Of a stretch of 64,000 bases of DNA, positions 42,690 to 54,308 are shown piece by piece. The notes under the pieces were generated by a model. The model was not told the origin of the DNA and ran no database searches. It saw nothing but the letters and a program-made list of their open reading frames with translations. Position 1 is the stretch's first letter. Every line of letters begins with the position of its first letter. The stretch is from Setomelanomma holmii (taxonomy: Eukaryota; Ascomycota; Dothideomycetes; Pleosporales; Phaeosphaeriaceae), in contig ML978250.1 in the NCBI GenBank assembly GCA_010015745.1, positions 1 through 64,000 of the forward strand. Direction: 5' to 3'. The position numbers and the translations under genes are program-made.

Positions 42690-43734
42690 CTATTTACCCG
42701 TTTAGCTAAGGCTCGGAGCAAAGAGATGGTGCGACGCGCGTAGCTACGACAATTCTCATGAGGTGACCTTGGACCCTCGCTCCTCTCCGATAAAGTCGTA
42801 CGACGATTGAAGAAAGACCTGACTGTACTTGCGCGTTGGAACTCGACTCAGCAGGACTGAACCACGCGTGTTTATGCGGTATGCAGCACCAATCTTAAGC
42901 CTTGCAGACCCAGCCCTCGCGACACACAGCACAATTTCGATGACATTAGACTAGGTACTGGATGAATAGGCAGAATGAGGCAGGCGCAGAGTACAACGTG
43001 ACCGTCGCATCGTTCGTGCCCGTGTTTCTTACTCAACGTGATCTTGCGCAACAGTGGCAGGCTGGCGATTCAGAGGTCATGTTCATGGATTGTGTCAAGT
43101 GGAATGAGCAGCAAGGACCGTGAACAGCCACAGGCTTCAACAAGCACTACATGAACGAAACACAACGGTACGACGGGCCATCGAGCTTTTGACGGCGATC
43201 TTCGAGTTCGATCTAGCCGTGACGGCGGACTTTGTTTGCATCGCGGTCTAAGGAAACAAGCCAGTAGTAAAGATCGGGCTACAGAGGCACGGCATATTTG
43301 CGCTGGTCACAATCTGCACGATGTTATCACGACTGATGGGTTTAGGGCCGGAATGCAACGACGTCAATGACACAATGTTGCAGTCACAACATTTGTGACT
43401 GGTATGTAGCGTTATTGCGCGACTGTGATAGGGGTAACACTTACGCTTCAAGAGGTGTACGGTTCAAGTGATCGACTCAGTGTCTGCAGACTGGGGTGAT
43501 TGCGACTTGACAATCTCTGAGCACTGACACTGGAGTTAGGTATACAGGAGCACACTCGGGGCAGAAAAAAGGCAGAATTGTCTCCGACCGAAGCATCTGG
43601 TCCAACCTCGACAAACCCATTGAACTATTTAGGAGGTACTAACGACTCTCTAGACTGGACATTGCAACTACGTATTTCACAACGAACTCACTCTGCAACT
43701 CTCCGCAATTCGAGTATCTGCCCAGTGGCCAATA
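42690..43734. other. Intergenic with a short HIS6-like 3' echo
   Basis: About 1 kb without a gene. At 43076-43123 the plus strand reads VMFMDCVKWNEQQGP and a stop, resembling the C-terminal VKFKDCVKWNKEQGN of HIS6 1.5 kb upstream. The rest shows nothing I can name. Confidence 0.4.
43076..43123 (+). pseudogene. Possible decayed fragment of the HIS6 3' end
   Basis: Fifteen codons plus stop, with 9 of 15 residues shared with the HIS6 C-terminus in the same place relative to the stop. No longer homology is evident upstream. It may be a remnant of a partial duplication or chance. Confidence 0.3.
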
Positions 43735-44298
43735 ATGCACTTCGCAACCATCCTCATCACCACCCTTCCCACCGCCACCCTGGCCGTCGACATATATCAA
43801 TACACCGGGTCTGACTGCAATGGCATGGGCTACAGGTGTGCCTTCATCCCCTTCAACACATGTTGCTGCGACTTCTCGAACCCCAGGGATCTCGGCTCTC
43901 TCCAAATCCGCCAGAGGAGCGACCACTACGGCAACGCCGCAGCCTTGTTCCGCAAAGATGGCGATAAATTGTGCGGAACGTTCTTCGAGTACACGGAGTT
44001 GAATTTGGCCTGTAGTAGACCGAAGGCGGGAGGAACGTTTGGTGGGACGGCGGCGTTGCAGATTCCGGATAATTCGGTCGTAGATGCGGATGCGAGAGAT
44101 TTGGAGGTAAAGACGTGTGAGAATACCATGGTTGGGGATGCGGTGTATACGGCGGGGGGGACTACGTATGTCATCTCGAACGGGAAGACGGAAGGTTTGG
44201 CGGAGATGGGGCTCAGTATGCCAAATACGGACATTGAGTTGTTGAAGTACTTTATGATGCATGCTGATGAGGTTATTGACATGGGAAGTGGTCGCTGA
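43735..44298 (+). CDS. Small secreted cysteine-containing protein
   Basis: A single exon of 187 residues. The first 17 form a signal peptide (hydrophobic ATILITTLPTATLA, then VDIYQY). The mature part has a Cys cluster near its N-terminus (SDCNGMGYRCAFIPFNTCCC) and single Cys residues later (KLCGTFFEY, NLACSR, VKTCENT), enough for several disulfides. The rest is polar with no enzyme motif. Size and composition fit secreted fungal proteins that act outside the cell, possibly a host-interaction protein, but that is inference only. A TATTTA box lies about 110 bp upstream. Confidence 0.7.
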   Translation: MHFATILITTLPTATLAVDIYQYTGSDCNGMGYRCAFIPFNTCCCDFSNPRDLGSLQIRQRSDHYGNAAALFRKDGDKLCGTFFEYTELNLACSRPKAGGTFGGTAALQIPDNSVVDADARDLEVKTCENTMVGDAVYTAGGTTYVISNGKTEGLAEMGLSMPNTDIELLKYFMMHADEVIDMGSGR

Positions 44299-44731
44299 GT
44301 GTTCCGATCGGTATGTCGATTCGCATGCGCTACTCAAGGATCAATAGTGGCTTCTATCCCCACCTCGCTACTAGACACGGACTTGAATCCATTCTTGTCC
44401 TTGAGCCCAGATTTCTTGTACACTCGTCGCTAGAATCGAGTTCCAGCCTCTTTCGTACGCACGCGCATGAGCCAGACCACTCGTCGTCTTTCAAGACGTC
44501 ACTGCACGACTCCGTGAGTCCACTTTATGAACTTCACATAATACTGGTAAATATCACGTAATCCCTCGACGCCAAATGGAACTACCTCTCAGTACAATTG
44601 CGATGTAGACTAGCGAGAAGAAATTCACGAACGGCGTGTCGGACTAAATGAACTGTCCTGCACAGCGTAGCGCCATGATAGGCATGACAAGGCTTCGACT
44701 TCGAAATGCGACCACCGCTGAGGCGACAAGG
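44299..44731. other. Intergenic, nothing recognised
   Basis: 3' flank of the secreted-protein gene. No feature seen. Confidence 0.4.
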
Positions 44732-45201
44732 TCAGTCCGAAGTCACTGCAATTAAGACGTTGAGTGCAAGAATTGGTAAGATGAGGTTCATCGCAACTGC
44801 GCCCACTAGGCTGAGCATGAGCAGTATGAAGCCCGTATTCGTGAAATATAGCTTCGCGAGTCCGTCATCTTTGCATTTGGAGAAGTGTTTGTGTACCCGT
44901 CGATGACGATGGAGGCATTTACTTCAGCTTTCTGCAGGAGGAGACGGATTATGATTGTGATGGCGTTGCTGAGCTCTATAGAATGACTGTAATTCAGGAG
45001 TGCAGGAGGAAGACGCGGGCGAAGTTGATCTCTTGGGCCCATGTGGCGGAGATATGGCTGGCGGTAGAGTGGAGCGTGGAAGAGCGAAGAGAGGCCGAAA
45101 GACATGGTCGTGAGTGTTTGCGGGAATAGCAAGAATGAGTAGCGAGGCTGGTTGGGAACCATCTCTTTGCGCCAATGTCTAGGCGCATGGCCCGTCATCA
45201 T
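44732..45201 (-). pseudogene. Membrane-protein gene with a probable frameshift
   Basis: One frame from about 45201 gives MGPRDQLRPRLPPALL and a hydrophobic stretch (SNAITIIIRLLLQKAEVNAS). Near 44880 it must change frame to continue into DDGLAKLYFTNTGFILLMLS and a second strong membrane helix (AVAMNLILPILALNVLIAV), ending at a stop at 44732. The two frames meet at a short A run (GCAAAG), so a one-base loss is the simplest reading. No family recognised. Confidence 0.4.
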
Positions 45202-45420
45202 GTTGAGGCTTACACTCTTTCCAGAGGTGTAGACTCTCGTGTACTATCCAAAGAAAAGCGATTTGGGATCGCGATTGTGTATTATACGGGCTTGCAGCCA
45301 CCCACTTCGGCAGAGATCTTGGTAAAGATTGTCTGCAAATATGCTTAGCGCCACGTAGGTACAAAGAGGCGACGAGGTGTGTGTATATGGTCGCACATGG
45401 CCACCCATAATGTAGAAGGT
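45202..45420. other. Short intergenic stretch
   Basis: Nothing recognised. Confidence 0.4.
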
Positions 45421-46027
45421 ATGGAGTCGAGCATGCTCACCAACCTACAACCTTCCTCAGGTATGACTCCATCCTTCCGCTTTCTCGATCTTCCCACAGA
45501 GCTTCGCTACAAGTTATACCGACGTGTGCACTTCGACACGCACCGTGTCAAGCTCTCCATCCCAGCCTCCTCCTCCAGCGGGAATTCACATTAACCGACA
45601 CACATCGCTTCCATTTTGTCGTAGACTGGCAAGCCTACTACAACCTCGTGCATTGCAGATCGTTGGGCATCGTAGATTATATTCTCAGCGAGTGGGAGTC
45701 ACAAGAGAAGCTTGAAGATCACGCTTATAGATTAGCAGGCAAGTTCTATACAGTTAGCCATCCCCAGCACGCGCAGATCGACCGCTTCGTGCAAAATTGT
45801 GGCTCACTTGTGTTGATTCGGGAGGGTCTTCCAAGGTTGGTCAGCTTTTTATTCGATTTCCAGGCCATCTCGGTGCACATGAAAGGAGCCGGATTATGTG
45901 GGATTCGACGAACGAGGAACTCAACATGGGTGGTTGGAGGACTATTGTACGAGGACGGGTGTGGTCTTGCGATCTGGAAGCACTGATTGACGAGGGACAC
46001 GAAATGGAGAATGTGCTGGACGACTGA
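45421..46027 (+). pseudogene. Frameshifted member of the F-box-like family
   Basis: Opens with SFRFLDLPTELRYKLYRRVH, the family motif. The frame then shifts inside a CTC-rich stretch (near 45565) to LQREFTLTDTHRFHFVVDWQ and DRFVQNCGSLVLIREGLPR, and shifts again near 45830-45880 to MWDSTNEELNMGGWR, ending DEGHEMENVLDD. Three frames are needed for one protein, so the gene is broken. It is the only copy on the plus strand. Confidence 0.65.
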
Positions 46028-46483
46028 GGAAAAATGAGTCGAGTTGGTCCATCGAGTCCTGGATGATTAAGAAGGATGCTCGAGCATATCGGGAAGGTAA
46101 TGACTGCGTCAGCTCGGTAAGGGGTGGCTCGATTTGGACTAGCTTGAAGGCTGCGATGCTGCAGGCGCGAGGCGGGCCGATGCTGTGAAACAATAAATTG
46201 TCAGTTAACGAACCTCTTTCACTCACACACATTTCTTTCGTCTTTGTATGTCTCACTTCTTTACAATACATGAAGCCAATGGTTGGTGGCCGCTCAAAAG
46301 TCCGTCGCATGACTGCACCCATCTGCAGGTGCTTGATCCTTCTGCGGCGTGCTTCGCGCCACGCGGCGCGGCTAGCGGCTCACGGATGTCATCCCAGCAA
46401 GAGATCCTCGATCACTTGCGTCGCACAACTTCCAGGCCGCCACACTCTCTCATGCGCGATTCTTTTAGGAATCCCTTGCAATA
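46028..46483. other. Upstream region of the LaeA-like gene
   Basis: Nothing beyond a presumed promoter. Confidence 0.4.
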
Positions 46484-47534
46484 ATGGCCGACCAGGCAAT
46501 CGCTGTCGACAGTGAAGAATTTTCTGATTCGGGCTATGCAGAGTCCACTTCGACCTCATATCTGTCGTCCATCGCGTCTGACATCCGTCGCGGCGTCAAT
46601 GAAAATGGCCGGACTTACGCTGCTTATGGCAAGACTTTGCAAGGCATGCCCATAGATGAGGAGGAGCAAGATAGAAACGACCTACAGCATGCGAAATTCA
46701 TGCTCTTACTGAATGGGAAGCTTCACTTTGCACCAATCTCAGAAGATTCGCAGAAGATACTCGACATTGGCACGGGCTCGGGAATATGGTCAATCGACAT
46801 GTCCGACAAATATCCATCAGCTTCAATAATCGGCGTAGATCTCGCACCCACACAACCTACCTGGGTACCACCGAATCTCCAATTTGAGATCGAGGATGTT
46901 GAGGAGGATTGGCTGTACAGCAAGAATAGCTTCGACTTCATATTCGGTCGAGAGCTATTGATGGCGATCCGCGACTGGCCAAGGCTGATACAGCAGGCCT
47001 ATGACCACCTCAAGCCTGGAGGATATCTGGAGCTGGAGATGACCTATCCGAAGACTTACTGCGAAGACAATAGCATCGATCTCGAGACATCTGCTTATGC
47101 GGAGTCGGCAAGACTACTTTTCGAATGCGGAAGGCAGATGAACGTTCCTTGGGAAGCGTCGCTCGAGTGGAAAGAGCAATTCAAAGCCGCAGGGTTCGAG
47201 GAAGTCACAGAAACAATACTTCCAATACCTATCGGGCGATGGTAAGTGATTTGACGGGCTTTGTGAGGTGAGACGTATCGCTGACACGCGAGATAGGCCG
47301 AGAGACAAAGATTTGAAGAAAGTCGGTGCATTCGAGCTTGCCAACATCGATCAGGGCCTCGATGCCTTCTTGCTTCGAGGCTTCACACAAGCACTGCAAA
47401 GATCAGAAAGCGAGCTCAAGATCTTAACAGCACTCGCACGAAGAGAACTGTTCAACCCACGGCATCACATGAATGTTAAATTCGTGATCGTCTATGGAAG
47501 GAAACCAGCTGCTCCTGCTACCACTGACGCCTAA
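46484..47534 (+). CDS. LaeA/UMTA-like SAM-dependent methyltransferase
   Basis: Two exons (46484-47241, 47297-47534), intron 55 bp, 332 codons in frame. Methyltransferase motif I is KILDIGTGSGIWSIDMSD, motif II reads SIIGVDLAPTQP, and the later conserved NSFDFIFGRELLMAI and LKPGGYLELEM follow. This is the large fungal family that includes the secondary-metabolism regulator LaeA and many small-molecule methyltransferases. The N-terminal YLSSIASDIRRGVNENGRTY followed by LNGKLHFAPI is typical of it. Which substrate it methylates cannot be told. It precedes an O-methyltransferase gene on the same strand. Confidence 0.88.
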
Positions 47535-48155
47535 TCCGACGTCCTGCCTATTCGAGCAGACCAGCTTGAAGACCACTTCGTGTGATGCTAGCAGGAATTA
47601 GCGCAAAAGCTCAGCACCTTCTACCACAATATCGTGCGTGTTTAGAGCTGCCGCGAACGATGAAAAGCTGGTAGAGGGTTTGGGCTGGAAGGCAAGACTC
47701 ACTACCTACCCCACCTCGCCATCCCCAAAGCCCAGAACTCGCTTTACCAACCGCATGATTCAAGTTCTCGTATAGACCGAGAAGGATACATCGATTGAAT
47801 AATTACTTCGCTTTCGGCACTGGAGCGTCGAGTCTCCCAAAATAGAGATGGTCTTCACCGAACACATGCTACATTGTCAAAAATGCTCCAACTCCACTCC
47901 CAAGCTGCTGCGGCCAGTAGGGAATGTTTACGAATAACTTGTTCTTCTAGCGCGCATGACTCGTTCATCATGCGCTAATCTCGCAAGCGACGGACCAAGC
48001 GCCGAAGACGTTAGCATGCATAGTGGAGGCTTGGAACTCCATTGCCGTCCCGTCTTTAGAGAACCCGGACCCCACGTTGCGTTCAGCAAGGGATTCCTGC
48101 TACAAGTAAAAGGATCACCAACATCCACAAAGTCTAAACTCTTCATCCTCCAATC
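47535..48155. other. Intergenic, nothing recognised
   Basis: About 620 bp between the two methyltransferase genes. Confidence 0.4.
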
Positions 48156-49685
48156 ATGGAGCCTGACGCTATTAAACAAGTCAAACAGCTGCTCACTCAG
48201 GCTGGTGAGCTCTGCGAGAAACTGTCCAATGGCGACCGTCTGCAGCTCATGGGCCTAACGGAAGCGCTCACGAACGAGCTGCAGCGGCCGGACGAAGCTG
48301 TCTTTCGAGTCACGTTCAATCAAGTCAGTCTCATCTGACCCTACCGTGTCACTGGGTCTACACTTGTAGCGCTGCGGCACGATTTCCGATTCGAGATTGG
48401 CGCTGACTCTTGGTGTGCTAGCCCGGCCATTATCTCGCGATCCGCCTCGCAATACAATGGGGAGTCTTCGACACTCTTGGTGATGTTGGACAGCCAGGGA
48501 AGACGAGCACGCAGCTGGCTGACAATGTTGGAGCGGATGTGCGATTAGTCGGTAAGTCTTGCCCAGGATGAATCACAGTCATGAAAAGCAACCCTTACGA
48601 CAACTTCGATCTCCACTTGCATGGCCGTATCAGAACAGCGCTGACCATATGTGAAGCTCGATTCCTGCGCCACCTTGCGGCGAATGGTACACTTCGTGAA
48701 ACCGACCTCGACACATATGCCAGTACACGACTATCAGCATCATTTCGGCAGAAGTCCTTCAAGGATGCTATATACTTTATGTAAGCTTCGAAATCGATTT
48801 CGACATTCTCTAGCTTCACTGCTGACATCCCTTTCAACAAGGTTCGACGACTTCTACAACGTCGGATGGAAAGTCCCCTCCTTCCTCGATTCCATTTCCC
48901 ACACCAACCCCTCGGACATCAATAACGGCCCTTTTCAACACGCCCATAACATGCCTGACAAGTCGCTGTATACCTACTTCGGCGAAAATCCCGCAATGGG
49001 CCATCGCTTTGGCGGCATGATCCAGATGTACAATGCCGGCAAGCCGTTCTTTTGGGAAGACGACTGGTATCCAATCAAGGAAAGACTAGTTGCGGGTGGC
49101 CCGAAGACTGATGAGGATGTTTTGTTGATTGATATTGGAGGCGGTGATGCGGGGGATCTAGGGCTGTTGAGAAAGGCGCTTGGTAAGGATGTTAAGGGAC
49201 GCTTGATATTGCAGGAATTGAAGCATATTGTGGATAAGGAGAGGCCAGTTGGGTATGAGGCGCAGCTCGGAGATTGGAATGTGGTGCAGCCAATTCAAGG
49301 TACGTCTTTCCTGCTCTTTCCACGTCTACATGTCCGTCGTGGGGTGTTGCTAATTAGTATCTACACAGGAGCAAGAGCATACATGTTCCAACACATTCTG
49401 CACGATTTCAGCAGCGATGACGAGTGTCGCCGCATTTTGAAGAACATCGTGCCAGCCATGAAGCCCGGATACTCGAAGCTGCTGATCAAGGAACTTATTC
49501 TCCCAGATCGAGGAGCGCCGTGGGTTCTCACTTCGCTCGATGTGAACGTCATGCAGAGTCTGTCTGGGCAGGAAAGGACGGAAAGCCAATTTCGGAATCT
49601 GTTGGATTCGGCTGGGTTCAAGATTGATGGGATGTGGGGTCATCCAAATGCGATAGATGTTGTGATAGAAGCGTCGTTGGCGTAA
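48156..49685 (+). CDS. O-methyltransferase (SAM-dependent, fungal secondary-metabolism type)
   Basis: Five exons (48156-48323, 48422-48551, 48657-48780, 48842-49299, 49369-49685), introns of 61-105 bp, 399 codons in frame. The N-terminal half is the winged-helix dimerisation domain (FNQPGHYLAIRLAIQWGVFD and ARFLRHLAANGTLRE). The C-terminal half is the SAM domain, with VLLIDIGGGDAGDLGLL, GRLILQELKHIV, the catalytic-region motif YMFQHILHDFSSDD, and LLIKELILPDRG. The His in ILHDF is the usual general base. This architecture matches fungal O-methyltransferases of polyketide pathways. No synthase gene is in view. It is probably full length. Confidence 0.88.
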
Positions 49686-49738
49686 ATTGATTGTGGGCTA
49701 CGCCAGTGTCGCTGCAATTGGAGATTGCCTGAAGTTCT

Positions 49739-51066
49739 TTATTTCCACCAATCTTCTCCATAGTAAACATGCGCAGGATCAAAGTACCTATGCAATGTGT
49801 CGATCCAATCGCACGACAACTCCCCATCGTCTATATTCAAGACTCCCGGCCCCGCAAGATTCTCTTCTCTCAGCTGCGCAAAGAATTGCTCTTCGAAAAG
49901 ACGCCTTTGCTCCGTTCCCTCATGGCCCCAGCCGTAGCTAACTCTGCGTCTCAATTTGCTCACTTGTTGAAAGCCGTTTTCGATTCGCTGATGTCGTGCT
50001 TCGAGAATGGCTCGCTCTGGCTTTGGCGTGCCTTTGAAGCATATCAATCCCATCGTATGTTCTCCTTCATAACCAAATTTAGCTCCCAAATGCCAGTGAT
50101 GAGTTTCATTGAGATGGTGTCTGCACTCAACTCTTTCAGAGAAGGTTGCATCGCAGTCCAGAAGCGGGCAGCGAATCATGCCATCGATCGCATATCGGGC
50201 ATATGTCTCTACCATCAGCCAGTCCAAGCCACATGACTCGAGAATTAAAGAGTACTCGCGTCGAGTGAATGTCAGTAGATCGCCCAATGGCGAAGGGGAG
50301 AACTTTTGTGGCGGAAGTAAGATGCGGTTGGTGTCCAATTTGAGTAGAGGACGTGCCAATCAGGCTCTGCATCTTTCGTCACTTGCCATAAGGTGTAGAG
50401 TCGTATATCCCTTCGCATCTGATCACTTAAGCCGACATGAACAATGATGTGGTCAGGCGCACAGTTGACAGCTGTTTGAATCGTAGCGTACGCTTCATCC
50501 GATTCACCGGGTAGAGGTGGCAATGGACGTCTGGGCACCATACTCGTAAGTACAACTCTTGTCACGGCTGGAAAAGCCTTGGTAACTCTGTCCCAGAACA
50601 CTTCTGCCATCACCGAAGTACTCGTCGCTTCTCGAAAGACGCTGAACACGATGCATCCTGCTTTTCCAGCGAAGAAATACTCTATTCTTCCTAGATCGAG
50701 CTCTATCCTAGTTATATGCCACGCAAAAACCGGACAGTGCTCTATGATAGGATGATCATTGTAGCTGCCGCGTGCGAACAAGTGGGAGTGAGAGCTGTGG
50801 TACCAGTGGGTCTCGGACGTGTTTGCCCAGAACAATTTGGCCGCAGGACTGCGTGTCCGCGAGCATGTTCGCATGAGGTGCCATAGTGTTGACAAGTCGC
50901 AGGATTCGTAGACAAGAAGTTGTATATCGACGGGAAGGTGGATGAAAGAGAATGACTGGCTTAGTGGCGTTGGAAAGAGCTGCGATGCAGGCTGCACAAA
51001 GTAGTGATAGGGAACTGGGACTTTTCCGTACCCGGAATTCATACAAAGATTCAGATCCCATGACAT
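49739..51066 (-). CDS. F-box-like protein with C-terminal C2H2-like segment
   Basis: Two exons (51066-50353, 50302-49739) with a 50 bp intron give 426 codons in frame. The N-terminal region has an F-box-like motif (SFIHLPVDIQLLVYESCD) followed by TLWHLMRTCSRTR. The middle is an alpha/beta region without a known motif. The second exon holds CPLLDCDATFSERVECRHHL followed by NETHH, a possible zinc-binding segment. The donor (GTCCTC) is weak, so two separate overlapping genes cannot be ruled out, but the frames add up and the joined protein reads smoothly. Function unknown. It is convergent with the O-methyltransferase, only about 50 bp away. Confidence 0.55.
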
Positions 51067-52456
51067 GGTATTGTGAGAGTAATATGAGACTGTTAGAGAC
51101 AGGGGAAATGTCGTGGTGATTTAGAAGTTACAGCTGTGCCACGATCGAACGGTTGCCTTGCCAGTACTGCCCCGCCATCATCAATAGCTCGATATCTTCG
51201 ACTTTACAACCAGTACATCAGCCCCCAAACGCTATCGCACCGCATATTCTTGCTCTTGAGTTTAGCAAATCGAGAATTTTATTGTGTGCAGACACATTCG
51301 TGGGGACGGTATCAGACGGCTGTGGGTTCTGCGGAAGCGCCATTCCCGCAGCTATCCTTAACGTCATGAGCCAGCTTCAGGAACCTTTTAGCTAAAATTC
51401 AGATACAAGCCGAGTCAACGTTCTGAGCTCTGTCTCATCGGTCATATCGCCGCGCAGCCTCAGCTTGCTGAACAGGATAGCTTCCGAGTGATGCCTACTC
51501 GTTGTGCACGTAGCGTGAAACGCGATGAAGGATGCAAAGTCCTCATCATGAAGCTTTTTACTTTCTCGTCAGTCGCTGTATGAGGCGAAAAGTGATGTGA
51601 GCTTCTACAAGAAGCAAGATATCCTGGAAAAGGATGAGTGGAAGCTGTAGAATGGAAAGGTGGGCCAGGCGATTCCTTTCCGCTCTGCGATGGATGTAGT
51701 ATCAGTGAAACATGAAATTTATTGTTGAGAAGATTAGTGAGATCAACGATGTAGTCGTCCCAGTGCATCTTGAAGTGGTAAGAATACGGCAGTGCAGGTG
51801 TATTGACTGGTTGCGAGTTAATCGTGCCTCTATTAGGCAGCACCTCTCCAGTGCAGCATTACACAGCCTCGAGCTCAATCCACTTACTTGACGGCTGTCT
51901 GTTACCTACGACGACCAGCGACAAGTATGAATCGCAAAGATTGATTATGAATCAGCACTTTTCGAGTGCTATTTGACGAGATTCTCGCTCCGCGATGCAA
52001 TCATAATCGAGAACTGGAACGTACAATTTTTAAGCGATTCAAAAAGAAGAAAAGAATACATTTCTAGGACAGCTCGCTCTCCGACGTGAGAGAAGAAGTG
52101 TTTCCGGTGGTTGCAGTGATGCGGCACAAGGCAAAACCATAAAACAGCGGATATGCGCTAGTGCTGATTACTAATCCGCCGGGACGTTGCTTAGATGAAT
52201 AGGTCTAAGCGAACAGGCTGTGGGACCTACAAGATGTCCCCGTTCGCAGCTCTTCAATTGCCATAACAGAGGCTGTAGTGCGAAGTTCTGGGTTGACGTA
52301 ATCACACAAGAAGAATTAGATCGTTGTTAAGTCGGGTAATTAAGCGGCTATACCGAGTATTGACACACAATCTTTCCACTCCATCCCCCCTGAACCATCA
52401 CCTAGTTATACAAAACTTACTCAGCCGTCTTGCGGCCCACACACATAGAGCAAAAC
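51067..52456. other. 1.4 kb intergenic
   Basis: The minus strand around 51460-51843 has an open frame beginning with plausible protein (HWDDYIVDLTNLLNNKFHVS), but it soon becomes low quality; perhaps a relic. Nothing else recognised. Confidence 0.35.
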
Positions 52457-53423
52457 ATGGGCACTCAACTTGACGGCGCCTCTATTGCACGTCTCTCCCT
52501 TCACGACCCCACCCATTTCAGCATCCCGCTCTCTCAAACCCTTCACCGCTTGGAGCTTTTGCAGCATTGGAACATGCCCACTGGTTCGAAGGTGCTGGAA
52601 CTAGGATGCGGACAGGGGGATTGTACGACTGTCCTTGCCCATGCTGTGGGCGAGCAGGGAAGCGTCGTGGCGGTCGATCCGGCTGACTTAGATTATGGTG
52701 CGTCCTTTCGCTTTTCCACCTGCTGTATACCTTAGCGGTGCGAGCGGAAAGCAGCGGACTGAAGCTTCTACAGGTTCCCCGTATACACTCGGCCAAGCAC
52801 AGGATCACATCTCACAGAGCCCGCTGGGCAAGCGGATTACTTGGGTCCAACAATCGCCCCTGGACTACCTCTCCTCCCTCCCCTCCCCAGCTTCCACGCC
52901 CGCCGGCGACAGGCAGGCCTTCGACGCAACAGTGCTTTGCCATTGCCTATGGTACTTCCCGTCTCCCTCGCTCATTCTTTCCACCCTGCGCGCCCTCAAG
53001 CAGCACAGCAAGCGTCTTCTCCTTGCCGAGTGGTCGTTGGTAGCGACGCACCCCTCCGCCCAGCCTCACGTACTAGCTGCACTCACCCAGGCAGCGTTGG
53101 AGTGCCGTAAACCCAAAAGCATCTCGAACGTCCGCACGGTGCTGGGGCCAAAGCGACTTACCGAGCTGGCCCTGGCTGCCGGGTGGCAGCTGCAGATTGA
53201 GACTCGCGTGCAGAGTGTGGAGGGGTTGTTGGACGGACAATGGGAAGTCTCTGCTTGTCTTTCCTCCTCTTTCGAAAGAGAAGTAGAGGAGCAAGTGAGT
53301 GATGAGAGAGAACGGGGAGTGGTTCTTGCATTACGAGATGCGTGCGAGGCGAGCTTGGAGGGTGTGCAGGGAGGTGGTAAGGGAGTTAGGAGCATGGATG
53401 TTTGGGCTGCTAGTTTCGTCTGA
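52457..53423 (+). CDS. SAM-dependent methyltransferase, class I
   Basis: Two exons (52457-52697, 52774-53423), intron 76 bp, 297 codons in frame. Motif I is KVLELGCGQGDCTTVLA, followed by GSVVAVDPADLDYG. The middle has FDATVLCHCLWYFPSPSLIL, at the place of the motif IV aspartate region. A helical C-terminal part completes it. Class and SAM binding are clear; the substrate is not. The frame is open nine codons upstream (another Met), but the Met at 52457 in AAAACATGG context is the better start. It has more GC-rich codons than its neighbours. Confidence 0.82.
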
Positions 53424-54308
53424 TCGGGCGAGTTGAAAGAAATGTCGAGAGGAGTCAAGCCCCATGGTTGGTTGCTGATTAGACTAGGCTCTCTTGTTGA
53501 TATTTATTTACCCTTTTTAGACACAAAAATCATCATGTAGAGCCTCTGGAAGGCTTTTGGGTGTTTAGCGCACCCTAACATACCCCGACAGGAATTAGTC
53601 AGATGGTTGACCGGACGGTCCGGACAATAGACCTTGTTCTTAAAGTCCTATGTTCACATGTGAGGATATGGAATGAAGACAACTTTCACAACGGCCGCGA
53701 TTGTGGCCTGGCTTATTCGAGGTGGCGTAGAAGGCCTACACAATGACCTTGGGACCCTAGTCTGATGTCAGTCTTGCCTTCACGCTAAAAGCGACCGGCA
53801 ACAGTCGCACTTCCATGATTGACTCGACTAGCAATGTTTAGCGTAGACGTGATGCGCTCGGGGGAACCGAGGTATTGGTTTTTCAGGTCGCTTTCACAGG
53901 TCACTCATGCGCAACGAGCCTGAACGGGTTTGGCGTAAGGAAACGACACTAAGCGCTTTTGGTATAAAGGGCGGGGAGTCATACCATCTATTGGTCAAAC
54001 CTGTCTGCCGTGAATTTGGAGCGACTTGAGCCAGAAGCCAGCGCCTGAGACATCTTCGCGACACTGCGCAACCTTGCCTTGTGAATGCTGCCCGGCTTTG
54101 CCCCGCAAGGATTAATGTGTAGGCTGCCACTTATGGTCTTGTACCGAGGCTGGCTTGGCAATAATGCACAGCCACCTCCACTTCTTACCGACATGCCAGA
54201 CCAAGCTTAGCGGTAGACAAGGATGGGATCGCATACGACGAGACTCTGCACGCCTTGCCATATATCATTCTGGTGCGACGCGCTATCGATGTCGCGAGCA
54301 TCACCAAC
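53424..54308. other. Intergenic, nothing recognised
   Basis: Nearly 900 bp with short frames only. Confidence 0.4.

Noticed and set aside
46484..53423. A complete secondary-metabolite gene cluster
   Set aside because: Only methyltransferases are present; no synthase, transporter or pathway regulator can be identified between them.
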